A DNA stretch of 64,000 nt from Ahrensia sp. R2A130 (GCF_000179775.1 NZ_AEEB01000005.1:1-64000); one strand, 5' to 3'. Shown: positions 8,758-18,692, numbered from the stretch's first letter. Made by a program: numbers and translations. Notes: generated by a model not told the origin, from the sequence alone.

Positions 8758-9801
8758 CTAGAGGAACCGCAGTAGGCTGAGGCCCTGTAAACGGCCCGTT
8801 AGTGCATAGGCAGTTTCAAGCTGCGTAACCTGCGCGTTGAACCGCGATGCAGCCTCGAAAGGATCAACCCTCACCATGTCTTCGCTCACAGTCTCCAGCC
8901 CAGCGCGGCGGGCATTGTCAGCAGCCGTCGCATTATCGATCTGACCGGTGGTCAGACCTATGCGGGTTTGCAGGACATTCGTATCTGCCAGACCTTGTGC
9001 GAGGATATCCGTCGAGGTGCGGGCCAACGCTGCCACAGAATCCGCGTTAAGATAGGGCGCGAGTTCGGCGGTCATCAGAGCTGCTGCCATCACACCACGC
9101 ATCGCGCTTTCGTTAGCCGAGATCGAAATATCCACCGTGTCACCTGTGCCGGTGCGTAGCTTCACAGCCTCATCGCTCGCGCCAGACACAAGGCTGGTCC
9201 ACGCAGTACCCGTAAGGCGGGGCTGCAGATCGTTCTGAAGAAAATCGACAACAAGGTCCGGCGCAAGGTTTTGAGACGCAGGGTCGCCAGGTGGAAAACC
9301 GAAACGCGCGGTGAAAGTGGCGACAATATCGGAGCGGATGGCAGACAAGTCACCAATAGGCGCAGAGCCAGAATCGATACCGGCAAACAAGTGATCCCCG
9401 CCAGCACTCGTGTTCATAGCGGAGCGAAAGCCTTGCAAAGTAGCCTCTGCAGTAGCCGCTATGAAGTTTCCATCGGTAACACCGCCAACAGCGGTAATCA
9501 GGGATTGTGAGAACTGCTCGCCCTGCTGTTTTATAGCCGTAAGCGCCGATTGCGTAACGGACAGACGTACGGTTGCCAGATCGTAAGCCTGAACCCGGGA
9601 TTCCAAGACCTGAACCTCACCTTCAAGTCTTAGCCGTAAGCCATTTTGCTGGCCAAGTTCCAGCGCAGGATTAGCCATGCGGTTGGTGGCCGCTTCAGTT
9701 TGCGACTTTTCAATCTCAGCTTGGAGGCGGCGTATATCGCTAGCTGGGCCACCGACCAAAATGCGGGTCGATACGTGGGGCGTGGAATATATCGCGGTCA
9801 T
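8758..9801 (-). CDS. flgL: Hook-filament junction protein FlgL
   Basis: FlgL (HAP3) joins the FlgK layer to the flagellin filament outside the cell. The 347-residue protein has the flagellin-like D0/D1 ends: an N-terminal helix with LQAEIEKSQTEAATNRM and a C-terminal helix with FNAQVTQLETAYALTGRLQ. The middle contains FRSAMNTSAGGDHLFAGIDS, the FlgL-typical G-x-x-LFAG motif. It lies 8 bases after flgK. FlgN (3526-3957) is its likely chaperone. Confidence 0.95.
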   Translation of the reverse strand: MTAIYSTPHVSTRILVGGPASDIRRLQAEIEKSQTEAATNRMANPALELGQQNGLRLRLEGEVQVLESRVQAYDLATVRLSVTQSALTAIKQQGEQFSQSLITAVGGVTDGNFIAATAEATLQGFRSAMNTSAGGDHLFAGIDSGSAPIGDLSAIRSDIVATFTARFGFPPGDPASQNLAPDLVVDFLQNDLQPRLTGTAWTSLVSGASDEAVKLRTGTGDTVDISISANESAMRGVMAAALMTAELAPYLNADSVAALARTSTDILAQGLADTNVLQTRIGLTTGQIDNATAADNARRAGLETVSEDMVRVDPFEAASRFNAQVTQLETAYALTGRLQGLSLLRFL

Positions 9802-9809
9802 CTCAACTC

Positions 9810-11255
9810 CTAACGGATCGACGCGAGCAGCGTATCAAAGAGGCGATCCACCGTGGACACGATACGGGCAGACGCTTCATAGGCACGTTCGAGTTGCAGC
9901 AGCCGTGTCATTTCCTCATCAATGTTGACGCCACCTTCGTTCGACAGGTTTTCCGAAAGCCGGGTTGCCAGTGCTGATTTTTCATCCGCTGCACGACTGG
10001 CAGTCGATCTCGCACCATCAAGCCAACCAATCGACTGACTGGCGAATTGCGAGATGGTCAATGTACCAGAAATTTGTGTCGCCGACCCGATGGCTGCTGG
10101 CGTTTCAAGCGCATCAATGCGTTGGTTAAGCAAGTCGGAAAATGATGCGCCTCCTGAAGTGTTAGCGACAGTGGATGCACCATTGGCGCCACCGTCGCGC
10201 AACAGATTGGGGTTGGCTTCAAACGCCGGATCGATAGCGATACTTCTGGCCGTTCCAATGGCGGTTGCGCCGGGAACAGCGGGCGCACCGCTCCACGTGA
10301 ACAAACCAACAGCAGGCGGCGCACCCCCACCACTCAAGTCGGTTTCGGCAAATTGGGAAATCAATTGACCAGCTATTGCATCAAGCTGCCGCTCCTGATC
10401 AGCCAGCGCACCATCTCGCAATTGCAGATAGCCCGAAAGGCTACCCCGCGCATCCGTATCAGAGCCTTGGGCAGCCGGAAGCGGCACACCGTCAACCAAA
10501 ACACGGGACTGTTGACTTCCAACAGGCAACGATAGCGACACGGTGCGAGCCGTATCATCGAAGATCGTTGCGCCATTGGATGTGACCAACATGGTAGAAC
10601 GATCACTTCGGGCAATTGATGTAACAGGCACGATCTGCGCGATTTGGCGAATGAGGTTGTCGCGCTCGTCCATCGCGTCCATGGCTTTTTCTGCCGTTAG
10701 AGACGTATCGTCATTGCCCGCAATAGCACGTTCGGTTGCCTTAAAACGCTGCAGCAAACCATTGAGCGAAGCCACGTCATCTTGCGCCAGACGGTCAATG
10801 GACAAACGAGCCTCGCCTACCGCCTGTTGCGCCCTATTAAGGCCTCGCACCAAGGTTCGAGCGGAATCAACTGCGGCACCACCAAGCGTCTCGTCACTGG
10901 GACGCGCTGCCCAAACCTGTAGGGAGTTCTGAAGGCGGGTGAGACCGGCAAGTGGTGAACTTTCGCCATCAATACCGTTGATTGCGATAGCCATACGATC
11001 AAGCTGACCGGCAATAACCTCTTGGCCAGCTGAACGCGACAATGCGTCAATCTGGGTGCGCGTTAGTTGCGCATCCAACTGTGCTCGCGATGTGATTGTC
11101 TGCGGTGCACGGTTTGCGCCTGCAATATTCGACAGCTCCCGCCGGACATAATTTGCATCATCTGACCGCGAGATATTTCGCGCGACGGTGGAGGTGCCAC
11201 GCGAAATATTAAGAAGCGAATTTTGGGCGCTGCCAAGAGCTTGGGTGAGAGACAT
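9810..11255 (-). CDS. flgK: Hook-filament junction protein FlgK
   Basis: FlgK (HAP1) forms the first junction ring on the hook. The 481-residue protein begins MSLTQALGSAQNSLLNISRG and has the rod/hook N-terminal pattern, then DANYVRRELSN. The FlgK central motif appears as GNDDTSLTAEKAMDAMDERD followed by NLIRQIAQI. The C-terminus EEMTRLLQLERAYEASARIV is the typical axial-protein end. The length is in range for a compact alphaproteobacterial FlgK. It lies 24 bases after flgE. Confidence 0.95.
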   Translation of the reverse strand: MSLTQALGSAQNSLLNISRGTSTVARNISRSDDANYVRRELSNIAGANRAPQTITSRAQLDAQLTRTQIDALSRSAGQEVIAGQLDRMAIAINGIDGESSPLAGLTRLQNSLQVWAARPSDETLGGAAVDSARTLVRGLNRAQQAVGEARLSIDRLAQDDVASLNGLLQRFKATERAIAGNDDTSLTAEKAMDAMDERDNLIRQIAQIVPVTSIARSDRSTMLVTSNGATIFDDTARTVSLSLPVGSQQSRVLVDGVPLPAAQGSDTDARGSLSGYLQLRDGALADQERQLDAIAGQLISQFAETDLSGGGAPPAVGLFTWSGAPAVPGATAIGTARSIAIDPAFEANPNLLRDGGANGASTVANTSGGASFSDLLNQRIDALETPAAIGSATQISGTLTISQFASQSIGWLDGARSTASRAADEKSALATRLSENLSNEGGVNIDEEMTRLLQLERAYEASARIVSTVDRLFDTLLASIR

Positions 11256-11279
11256 TTGCTGACCGACCTTACACCGCTA

Positions 11280-12551
11280 CTAGCGACGCAGATTTACGAT
11301 GACGTCCATCAGATCAGCACCTGTTTGGAAGACTTTGGAGTTGGCCGTGTAGCCGCGTTGGGCCCGGATCATATCGGTCAACTCATCAGCCAGTTCGACA
11401 TTAGATTGTTCCAGAGCACCGGAGATCAGAACGCCATTCGAGCCGGTTCCCGCAAAGTCCACGCGAATGTCACCAGATTCCGTGTTCGCCAGAAAGACCG
11501 TGCCCGTGTCTGAATCCATGCGGTCAGGGCTGACAACTGCAGCCAGCGGAATGCGGTAAAGATCGCGCAACGAACCATCGCTGTAACGGGCAGACAGAAC
11601 GCCTTCGCCATCAACGACAATACCTTCCATTGAAGCAGGCGGTGCACCATCAAGATCAGCAGTGACGATGGAATAGTCAGCCGCAAGTTGCGTCGTTCCA
11701 GCCAATGCCAAATCAACTGGACGCCCGTTCGGAACTGTAAATGTAAGCGTATCAGGCGAACCAGCAGCAAGTTGTCCGTTAGCTGGGTCAAACGTCAAAG
11801 TTGATGTGCCAAGCGCAGCGCTCGCATAGGGAAATCCACCTGTTGGGGATGCGGTAGAGGCATCGAATGCCGTCATTTCCCAGGTCAGCGGGCCAGTGGG
11901 TGTGCTGTAAATATCGATTACTTTTGCATCGCCCAGATTGTCATATGCAGTCAGTGACGTCTTGTGCGCGAAAGTCGATGCAGCGCTGTTATCCACTGGT
12001 GTATCACCAGTTACAGCCACGCTGTTGGCGGGCAGATTGGGAACGAAACGGCCGTTTTGCGTGGGCACCGCAGCCAGCGCTTGTTTGTCTACGGAAACTG
12101 GTTCCAGAGCGCTTATCGAACCGATGGAGGCGGGGAAATTGCCTTGATCATCGGCAGCAACGCCTTTTAGCCGTTGACCGCCAGCATTGACCAGGAACCC
12201 GCTTGCATCGGCAACGAACGACCCGGCACGGGTCAGCGAGTTTGAACCACCAGAGTCTTCTACAACGAAAAAGCCGTTTCCGTTGATCGCAATATCAGTA
12301 GACGACTGGGTGTAGGAAACGTTGCCTTGCTGCGAGATATGCTGGCGCGCATCCGTTAGTACGCCTCCTGATCCCAGACTGCTGTCAACGCCACTCGACG
12401 CGCCAGGCCGCACAAGTTGAGCAAACTCGGTCGAGTATTTCTTGTAGCCCGTGGTGTCCACGTTGGCGACGTTGTCAGCCACAGTGGACAGCCGGTTAGA
12501 CTGCGCCTGCATGCCGGAAACCGAAGTTCGCATCATTCCATACAGGCTCAT
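11280..12551 (-). CDS. flgE: Flagellar hook protein FlgE
   Basis: FlgE polymerises into the hook. Starting at the ATG at 12551 (MSLYGMMRTSVSGMQAQSNR) gives 423 residues; GGAG lies 7 bases upstream, so a 12-residue longer frame is rejected. The N-terminal rod motif LSTVADNVANVDTTGYKKYS and the C-terminal LTDMIRAQRGYTANSKVFQT are diagnostic. The gene follows rem after 111 bases and opens the flgE-flgK-flgL-flaF-flbT-flgD-fliQ-flhA-fliR run. Activation by Rem is a reasonable inference. Confidence 0.96.
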   Translation of the reverse strand: MSLYGMMRTSVSGMQAQSNRLSTVADNVANVDTTGYKKYSTEFAQLVRPGASSGVDSSLGSGGVLTDARQHISQQGNVSYTQSSTDIAINGNGFFVVEDSGGSNSLTRAGSFVADASGFLVNAGGQRLKGVAADDQGNFPASIGSISALEPVSVDKQALAAVPTQNGRFVPNLPANSVAVTGDTPVDNSAASTFAHKTSLTAYDNLGDAKVIDIYSTPTGPLTWEMTAFDASTASPTGGFPYASAALGTSTLTFDPANGQLAAGSPDTLTFTVPNGRPVDLALAGTTQLAADYSIVTADLDGAPPASMEGIVVDGEGVLSARYSDGSLRDLYRIPLAAVVSPDRMDSDTGTVFLANTESGDIRVDFAGTGSNGVLISGALEQSNVELADELTDMIRAQRGYTANSKVFQTGADLMDVIVNLRR

Positions 12552-12662
12552 GGCATCTCTCCAACCAAACTTGAGGCACCGCAACACAAACTGCTACGGG
12601 CTATGAGTTCAGTATGGAAAAGCCACCTTGCGTCGGCCTTACGAAATCTGCGCTGATAAAAA

Positions 12663-13442
12663 TCAGACCACCGTTTCCAGGACTGGATCCTTGAAGGGAC
12701 CTTTTTCAGGCGTATCGCCCGTTTCAATATTAGGCGCATCAAGCGTGAGCCGATAGCCAAGGAAACGCTTGGAATCGATAGGATCGTAGCCAAGTCGTCC
12801 ACGGAGTTTTTTCCGCAGTTTCGAGATGTGGCTTTCGATCACACACTCCTCAATGTCCGAATTAAAAATACCGTAGATGGCATTGTAAATCTGCGCCTTG
12901 CTGGCGCGTCGCTCCTCAATGGACACGAGATATTCCAGTATCCTCTGCTCGCGACGGGGCAACGGAAATGCTTCACCATCAACTTCCGGATCGCGGCCAT
13001 CAGCAAAGACCTGAACACGGGTCAAGCTTGCCTCAACCGGTTCTGGTTTAGACCGTCGTGAAATGCAGGCAAGTCTCGCCAGTATCTCACGGGCGTGGAC
13101 CGGTTTGCGAACGACATCATCAACGCCGCCATGGAAGAGAGCGAGAGTTCGCTCCAAAGCGGGCTGTTCCAGCAGCGCCAGAATTGGTTTTCCGAAAGCC
13201 ACCCCTGCGGCAAGGGTCGATGGTTTGGCGCAGGCATTATCCGCATCGCTGCCATCACCAGTTATGATCGCGGCCGCATCAATTACAAAAGCAGAGATCG
13301 CCGCCGTGTCACGCTTGTCTGCGGTAGAAAACCAGTCGTTGAATTCGTCGGGACAAAAGCCGGTGGCCGCGACGCCTTCATGAGCGAACTGCGCAACATA
13401 TGCCGCTGTCACCAAGTCACGTCTGTCGACCACAACGATCAC
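12663..13442 (-). CDS. rem: Flagellar response regulator Rem (atypical OmpR family)
   Basis: Rem is the class IB activator of flagellar genes in Sinorhizobium. The C-terminal half has a clear winged-helix domain: FPLPRREQRILEYLVSIEER and then IYGIFNSDIEECVIESHISK, KLRKKL. The receiver half lacks the usual acidic pocket and DxxL phosphorylation context (VIVVVDRRDLVTAAY, then FVIDAAAI), as in other Rem proteins. I place the start at GTG 13442 (MIVVVDRRDLV): GGAG lies 9 bases upstream and the family begins there, so an upstream in-frame GTG at 13457 is unlikely. The gene is 111 bases from flgE and 106 from fliK. Confidence 0.9.
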   Translation of the reverse strand: MIVVVDRRDLVTAAYVAQFAHEGVAATGFCPDEFNDWFSTADKRDTAAISAFVIDAAAIITGDGSDADNACAKPSTLAAGVAFGKPILALLEQPALERTLALFHGGVDDVVRKPVHAREILARLACISRRSKPEPVEASLTRVQVFADGRDPEVDGEAFPLPRREQRILEYLVSIEERRASKAQIYNAIYGIFNSDIEECVIESHISKLRKKLRGRLGYDPIDSKRFLGYRLTLDAPNIETGDTPEKGPFKDPVLETVV

Positions 13443-13548
13443 TAAAACAATCTCCACGAATCAGAGATGTGATTACAAGCAATACAACCATTGATTGCAA
13501 TATCGCTAGAGACAATTAATTAGACTTGGTCGTCGAACCCAAGATGGA

Positions 13549-14697
13549 TCACACAAGAGTTTGGGAGCCAGATTGCGGCTCTCGGTTCAACTCAGACCCT
13601 GAACTAGATTGAACGACAGCTTCATCATAGCTGTTCGAGATCAACCGGGAGCGATCTCGACCTTCGTTTCGCTCACCGGAAAATCCTGAATTGGATCGTG
13701 ATTGTTCGCCGACTTGATCGTTGCGCGACAGGTTTGCACCGGAACCATCATCACGCAATGAAAGGTCGAGCCGTATTTGCTCCACCGGCAAAGTGCGCAA
13801 CACCTGTTTCAATGCGTTTTCATCGCTTTGAAGAGCAGCAAGGCCAGACGTCGTTTCGGCTACAATTCGTACCTCCACTACATCACCCACCTGACGCATA
13901 GTCATCGCAACCTGACCCAAATGGTGGGGCGCTAGTTGGATCGTGATTGCCGAACGGGTGCCGACAGTCTGGTTGGTAGAGACATCAGATACCTGCAAGA
14001 CCGACATTGCTTTTGCGATCTGCTCCACAGGTCTAGGGGAATCAATGCCGGACGCCTGTGATGGAGCTGACATCATCTGCGCGACGGCGCTGCCTTCGTT
14101 GCCCAATTGCACCGCACTGCGTGCAATCATCTCAACCGGCTTGGCATCCACACGCGGGGGAACCGTCAAAAGACCGGGTTCCATGTCTCGGGCATTTGGC
14201 GCGGGTTGAACGGAAAGCGATGTCTCTACACTTAGCGCAAGATCAACTTCTATAACTTCCACAGTCGGGTCTGCTGAGGTTGACCGCATCAATATATCAG
14301 TATCGGGCTGCCGCTCTTGAGAAATTTTCAGCGAGATAAATGGATCGATTGGCGAGCCGGGCAACGACAATGCTGGGTGAGCCACAACATTCGCAGATGA
14401 AGTTTGTTCGTTATTTTCTGGACCCATCCCGATTGCAACTGCCATTTTGGAAACAGGCTGAGAGACCTTCGGCATTCCCTGTACATGAGAATTAACAACT
14501 GGCCTTCCATGCTCCGGCTTTGCCATGAGCTTTCCAAATGGAACAATCAAAGTTGCGTCTTTGGCAGCGTCTTTCCCGCTAGAGTTCGTCTCTGCAGTTG
14601 TACCAGCCCGCAGCGACGGGCTTTCGCCACTCGGCAATTTTTGCATTGGCTCACGCGGAACTGTGGCCTGATTACCTGCTGGTAATTTCTGCATCAT
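13549..14697 (-). CDS. fliK: Hook-length control protein FliK (MotD in rhizobia)
   Basis: FliK measures hook length and switches export specificity. In rhizobia this gene was first called motD. The 382-residue protein is low in complexity and rich in P, S and T over its first 200 residues. The conserved C-terminal hook-length domain follows: ITIQLAPHHLGQVAMTMRQV, VRIVAETTSGLAALQ, LRTLPVEQIRLDLSLRDDG. Its start overlaps motC by four bases, matching the rhizobial motB-motC-fliK order. Confidence 0.9.
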   Translation of the reverse strand: MMQKLPAGNQATVPREPMQKLPSGESPSLRAGTTAETNSSGKDAAKDATLIVPFGKLMAKPEHGRPVVNSHVQGMPKVSQPVSKMAVAIGMGPENNEQTSSANVVAHPALSLPGSPIDPFISLKISQERQPDTDILMRSTSADPTVEVIEVDLALSVETSLSVQPAPNARDMEPGLLTVPPRVDAKPVEMIARSAVQLGNEGSAVAQMMSAPSQASGIDSPRPVEQIAKAMSVLQVSDVSTNQTVGTRSAITIQLAPHHLGQVAMTMRQVGDVVEVRIVAETTSGLAALQSDENALKQVLRTLPVEQIRLDLSLRDDGSGANLSRNDQVGEQSRSNSGFSGERNEGRDRSRLISNSYDEAVVQSSSGSELNREPQSGSQTLV

Positions 14698-15866
14698 GGT
14701 TTGGCTCCATCGCTCTCACTTAGCAGTGCATCGACTGCAGCAAGGGTTTCGTTGGCTAGGCCGACAACCGGCAAGCGGTCTGTTGTAGATTGTTTTTGCG
14801 TACCTGCCGCCCGCGAAACCGGCGAGACAATTGTATCGGCAATCGCCACCGCCACATCGACAAGTTTCTTGTCTTCGGCATTTAGAAAGCGTCGGTCCAG
14901 ACTGACCAGAATCTTGCGTTGCTCCTTCACATCTTTACCGGCAAGCCGCGAGACGGCCTCCACAAAAAGAGACTGGGTACGACGTGCAACTTCCCCGACC
15001 TGCCCCTCGATATCCACCCGTTGCACCATCTTACGGGCAAGGCCATCCTGCCCTGCCAGTAGTGCCATTCGGGCGATGCGCACCTGCATTGGCGAGCGCA
15101 GATTTTCGGGCATAAGAGCCAAGACCGCATCTAGGTCGTCGCCATGTTCAGGAAATTCGACCGCAGCCTTTTGCAGCGCCTGTGCGAAGGAAGCCCGGTA
15201 AGGTGAGCCAATGAAGCGATAGGTGTATTGGCGCGCTGCCGCGTAAAATCGGGCTGCCATTTTCCCACGCAGGGCCAGTTGAAGCTTACGGCGCAGGGCC
15301 GCTTCTTCTAACAAAGTCCCGGGGGCAAGCTGCCCCACAATTGATAGAAGCACGATCCCAGCATCGGGTTCGGACTGTGCCAACAATTGCCCCTTAGCCA
15401 AGGCAACATAGGGAACGAGCGATACTGGCAGCGACGTCATTTCGATCTTCAGAAAGCGCCGCAGAGCGCGGACACGTCGCCCTCCAATGTTATCAGCAAC
15501 AGCATGGGCGAGTGCGCGCAACGGCTCGTCATGATCAATAACCGCCAAAGCGCCCCGCGCTGTATCTGCAGCACCACCTGATAAGGCATATAAAATAAAC
15601 GCGGTGTTGCGCTCTTCCAGCAGCGCATCCGGCGTTTTGACTTTCGCGAGTCCGGCAATGCTGGGCGCGATGAGTTCCAACAGATGCTTTTGTAGAGGCA
15701 GAGAAGCCGCGTCTCCTGTAGCGATGCGGTCCTGCACCGCGTGAAGCGTTCGCAGCATAGTAGTTGCTGGAAGCGGATCGCTAATCTCGATCTTGGGAGT
15801 CTCGCCTTTTGCAGGCGCAATTAAAAAGACGAGAAGCGTGAACGTAAAAATTACCCGCATCATCAC
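14694..15866 (-). CDS. motC: Periplasmic motor protein MotC
   Basis: MotC is a rhizobial periplasmic protein that works with MotB to control motor speed. The 390-residue protein starts MMMRVIFTFTLLVFLIAPAK and has a signal peptide cleaved near KGE. The remainder is helical and repeat-like: LLELIAPSIAGLAKVKTP, SGGAADTARGALAV, RRFLKIEMTSLPVSLVPYVA. It is translationally coupled to motB upstream and fliK downstream. Its dedicated chaperone MotE is encoded at 21771-22250. Confidence 0.9.
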   Translation of the reverse strand: MMMRVIFTFTLLVFLIAPAKGETPKIEISDPLPATTMLRTLHAVQDRIATGDAASLPLQKHLLELIAPSIAGLAKVKTPDALLEERNTAFILYALSGGAADTARGALAVIDHDEPLRALAHAVADNIGGRRVRALRRFLKIEMTSLPVSLVPYVALAKGQLLAQSEPDAGIVLLSIVGQLAPGTLLEEAALRRKLQLALRGKMAARFYAAARQYTYRFIGSPYRASFAQALQKAAVEFPEHGDDLDAVLALMPENLRSPMQVRIARMALLAGQDGLARKMVQRVDIEGQVGEVARRTQSLFVEAVSRLAGKDVKEQRKILVSLDRRFLNAEDKKLVDVAVAIADTIVSPVSRAAGTQKQSTTDRLPVVGLANETLAAVDALLSESDGAKP

Positions 15867-16957
15867 ACCGGCTCCAGCAACAGCTCAATGCGCCTGTTCG
15901 AGGCCGCATCTGGTTCGTCGACAAGTTTCAGACGACGGTCTGCAAAGCCAGAGATTTCAACGATACGCTTTTCACCGAACCCACCACGCAGAAGCATGTA
16001 GCGTGCAGAGTGAGCTCGGGCTGAGGACAAGGTCCAGTTGTCGCGCTCACCACCACGAAAAGGACGTGCATCCGTATGACCATGAATATGAAGTTTACCC
16101 GGACGCTCTGACAGCACTTGCGCAACAGCATCCATGGCTAACACGAGTCTGCCGGAAGGCACGGACGAGCCGGTTTCAAACATGGCAAAATCAAAATCAT
16201 CCGTGATCGAAATCAACAGGCCATCCGGTGTCGGCGTAACATCAAGGCGAGGGCCATCATCAACCGCTTTAGCAACAGCAGCTTTGAGTTCTTTTAAAAC
16301 ATCGCTTGCACCGGCATCATCCGTTTCTTCTCTAGCGGCTTCGTCGTCCGCGCTTACTTCAGAAGTGATTTCTGGTTGAGGCTTTTCCTCTTCCGCTCTT
16401 ATTGGCGTGATTTCATCTGTTGGAGTTTCGGGTTCTGGCTTCCAATAAACCGGCGAAAACGGATCGCGAATTGCGTCGCTTTCCTCGTCTCCCGCCATCC
16501 CCACTGCTGCAGTTTTTGCAGCCATATTCTCGCGTTCCGCGCTGGCGATTTCTTCAAGCTCCGAAAAAGGGTCTGCAATAAATTCAGCTTCCCGCTTACT
16601 GCCATCTGCACCAGCTCCTGAAGATGCCGGACCGCTGGTGCTGTCCTTATCTTCCGGCTGGGTATCGGTACCAGCCTCAGTTTCTTCTCCGGTTTCGATA
16701 GATGGACCTGCAGACTTCCAGATGCCTTTTTTGGAACGGTTACGATCCACCAGTTTCACCGGATTGAAATAGCTGGCGACCGACTTCTTAGTTTCTTCAT
16801 TGGCTGCATTGATGAGCCAGAGAACAAGAAAAAGCGCCATCATAGCCGTCATAAAATCGGCAAATGCGATTTTCCACGCGCCGCCGTGATGACCGTCTTC
16901 GGCTATACGGTTACGCCGTACAATGATGATGGGTTGTTCGTTATCTGCGGTGTTCAT
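15863..16957 (-). CDS. motB: Flagellar stator protein MotB
   Basis: MotB anchors the stator to the wall and carries the proton-accepting aspartate. The 364-residue protein has a short cytoplasmic end, then one membrane helix with the conserved motif AWKIAFADFMTAMMALFLVL, in which the Asp of FADFM is the motor residue. A long acidic linker of about 150 residues follows, and then an OmpA-type wall-binding domain (KLHIHGHTDARPF, LSSARAHSARYMLL, SGFADRRL, NRRIELLLEPV). The linker is long, as in rhizobia. The ATG shares one base with the fliF stop (TGATG). Partner MotA lies at 27289-28158. Confidence 0.95.
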   Translation of the reverse strand: MNTADNEQPIIIVRRNRIAEDGHHGGAWKIAFADFMTAMMALFLVLWLINAANEETKKSVASYFNPVKLVDRNRSKKGIWKSAGPSIETGEETEAGTDTQPEDKDSTSGPASSGAGADGSKREAEFIADPFSELEEIASAERENMAAKTAAVGMAGDEESDAIRDPFSPVYWKPEPETPTDEITPIRAEEEKPQPEITSEVSADDEAAREETDDAGASDVLKELKAAVAKAVDDGPRLDVTPTPDGLLISITDDFDFAMFETGSSVPSGRLVLAMDAVAQVLSERPGKLHIHGHTDARPFRGGERDNWTLSSARAHSARYMLLRGGFGEKRIVEISGFADRRLKLVDEPDAASNRRIELLLEPV

Positions 16958-18579
16958 CAGGCGGCTTCCCGCTTGGCCAACCGCTCTTCACCGGCCCGAA
17001 CCCAACTGCGCAAAACCTCGGCCGCACGTTCGCTATCCTGATCGACAAGGGCTGCCAAACGATCCGCCGCAGAAGGTGGCGGCCCCATCGGACCAGCGAG
17101 GCGCGTGTTGTTAGAAGGCCCAGCTATAGCCCCCTCGCCTTCAACTGATTGAGGTGGAGAAAGCGCCGAAGCGGCAGCAGCAACGAGCGGCTTGATTGCA
17201 AAGCGCAAGACAAGAACCAACGCGATGAGAAAAGCCAACGCTTTCACCACCGAACCCAACTGAGCGGTGGCTTGCAGCAGCAATGGCGATGAAGTCGTTG
17301 CAGCAAGATCAGCAGCGGTTACGAACTCAACAGCGCTAACGTCAATCACATCGCCGCGCCCGGCATCAACACCAGCTGCGGCCTGAGTCGACGCTCGTAA
17401 GGCTTCAAGTCGTACGGCAGGTTCTGCGCCCAATGCGGAAGCGTTCACCACAACTGATGCGGTGAGTTTGGAAACCGAATAACCATTGCGAACTGAAGAA
17501 ATACGTTTGGACGACATTTCATAATTTGTGGTCTCTTCGCGACGCTCGCTTTCACGATTGGAGCTTGGTCCAGCATTGGCCTGCGCCGGTTGCTCTTCAG
17601 GAATATCCTGCTCGACGGTCGTTGTCTGGCCACCCTGACTAGAGGTGTCAGTATCCTGCGTCCGCACAACCTTAATCGACCGCTCAACTCGGGATTCCGG
17701 ATCGTAGATCGTTTCGCTGGTGGTACGTTGATCAGTGTCGAGTACGGCATGCACGGCCACGCGAAAGTTTGAAGCGCCAAGCTGTGGTGTCAGCACACGA
17801 GCGATGTTTTCCGACAGCCGGTTTTCCACCAAACGCTGCATACCCAAGGCACCATCAGCGGTTGAAGATGCAGGTTCATCGCCAGAGGCCAGCACCTGGC
17901 CGGACGAGTCCAGCACCGTCACATTGCCAACCGCCAATTGCGGAACTGCAGCGGCGACGAGATGGCGAACAGCCTTCGCGACACGATCAATATCGCGTCC
18001 ATTGGATTGGATGAGAACGGAAGCGGAAGCTTGCCGGTTACGTGCTGAAAACGACGAACGATCTGGCTGAACGATATGAACGCGGGCGCCCTGAATACCT
18101 TCGATAGACCGCACCGAACGAGCGATCTCGCCCTCCAGTGCTCGTACCCGCGTCACCTCTTGCATGAATGAGGTAAGGCCAAGCGAACCCAGATTATCGA
18201 ACAGTTCGTATCCCGAGCCTGAAGAACGCGGCAGCCCCCTTTCTGCCAGAATGGAACGGGCGCGCGCAGCTTGTCCCGCCTGCACCAGAACAGATGTCCC
18301 ATCCGACGACACGTCATAACCAATGCCCGCTTCCGACAAGGCCGGACCGATGCGGTTGATGTCGTCACGCGCCAACCCGACGTAAAGCGTTTCGAATGTC
18401 GGTTGCGCCAAAAACCAGGCTGACAGTCCCACGGTTCCCATGGTGGCCATCGCAGCAATCGCCATAATAGCAAGGCGACGACCGCCGAGTTGTAGCAAGT
18501 TGGCCCAGATCCTGTTGGCAGCTTGTGACACGGTTTTGGTTCCGGACGTGTGGCGTTGATTCACCACTGTTTTAGCCAC
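16957..18579 (-). CDS. fliF: Flagellar MS-ring protein FliF
   Basis: FliF forms the inner-membrane MS ring on which the C ring and export gate sit. The 540-residue protein has a first membrane helix at about residues 35-57 (IMAIAAMATMGTVGLSAWFL), YscJ-type ring modules (LYVGLARDDINRIGPALSEA; GTSVLVQAGQAARARSILAE; GLPRSSGSGYELFD) and a second helix near 430-450. The C-terminal tail, RLAALVDQDSERAAEVLRSW, binds FliG. Here fliF sits downstream of flaA and upstream of motB; the flaA terminator separates the first pair. Confidence 0.95.
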   Translation of the reverse strand: MAKTVVNQRHTSGTKTVSQAANRIWANLLQLGGRRLAIMAIAAMATMGTVGLSAWFLAQPTFETLYVGLARDDINRIGPALSEAGIGYDVSSDGTSVLVQAGQAARARSILAERGLPRSSGSGYELFDNLGSLGLTSFMQEVTRVRALEGEIARSVRSIEGIQGARVHIVQPDRSSFSARNRQASASVLIQSNGRDIDRVAKAVRHLVAAAVPQLAVGNVTVLDSSGQVLASGDEPASSTADGALGMQRLVENRLSENIARVLTPQLGASNFRVAVHAVLDTDQRTTSETIYDPESRVERSIKVVRTQDTDTSSQGGQTTTVEQDIPEEQPAQANAGPSSNRESERREETTNYEMSSKRISSVRNGYSVSKLTASVVVNASALGAEPAVRLEALRASTQAAAGVDAGRGDVIDVSAVEFVTAADLAATTSSPLLLQATAQLGSVVKALAFLIALVLVLRFAIKPLVAAAASALSPPQSVEGEGAIAGPSNNTRLAGPMGPPPSAADRLAALVDQDSERAAEVLRSWVRAGEERLAKREAA

Positions 18580-18634
18580 CCAAACTTGCGCGGACTTGGT
18601 GCTGCGCTGCGATCAACAGCAGTTTAAAAAGAAA

Positions 18635-18660
18635 AGGGCCAGCGGTTTCCCGCCAGCCCT
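18635..18660 (-). terminator. Rho-independent terminator of flaA
   Basis: Read leftward, an 11-pair stem (AGGGCTGGCGG with CCGCTGGCCCT, two G-U pairs) with a 4-base loop is followed at once by TTTTCTTTTT. It lies about 30 bases past the flaA stop and should separate flagellin mRNA from fliF. A second copy of the stem arm overlaps the flaA stop codon, allowing an alternative fold. Confidence 0.85.
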
Positions 18661-18692
18661 TCGCTAGAGATCTTGATTGGAGATCGCTGGCC

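Noticed and set aside
13443-13457. Longer Rem start at GTG 13457
   Set aside because: The internal GTG at 13442 has a properly spaced GGAG and matches the family start.
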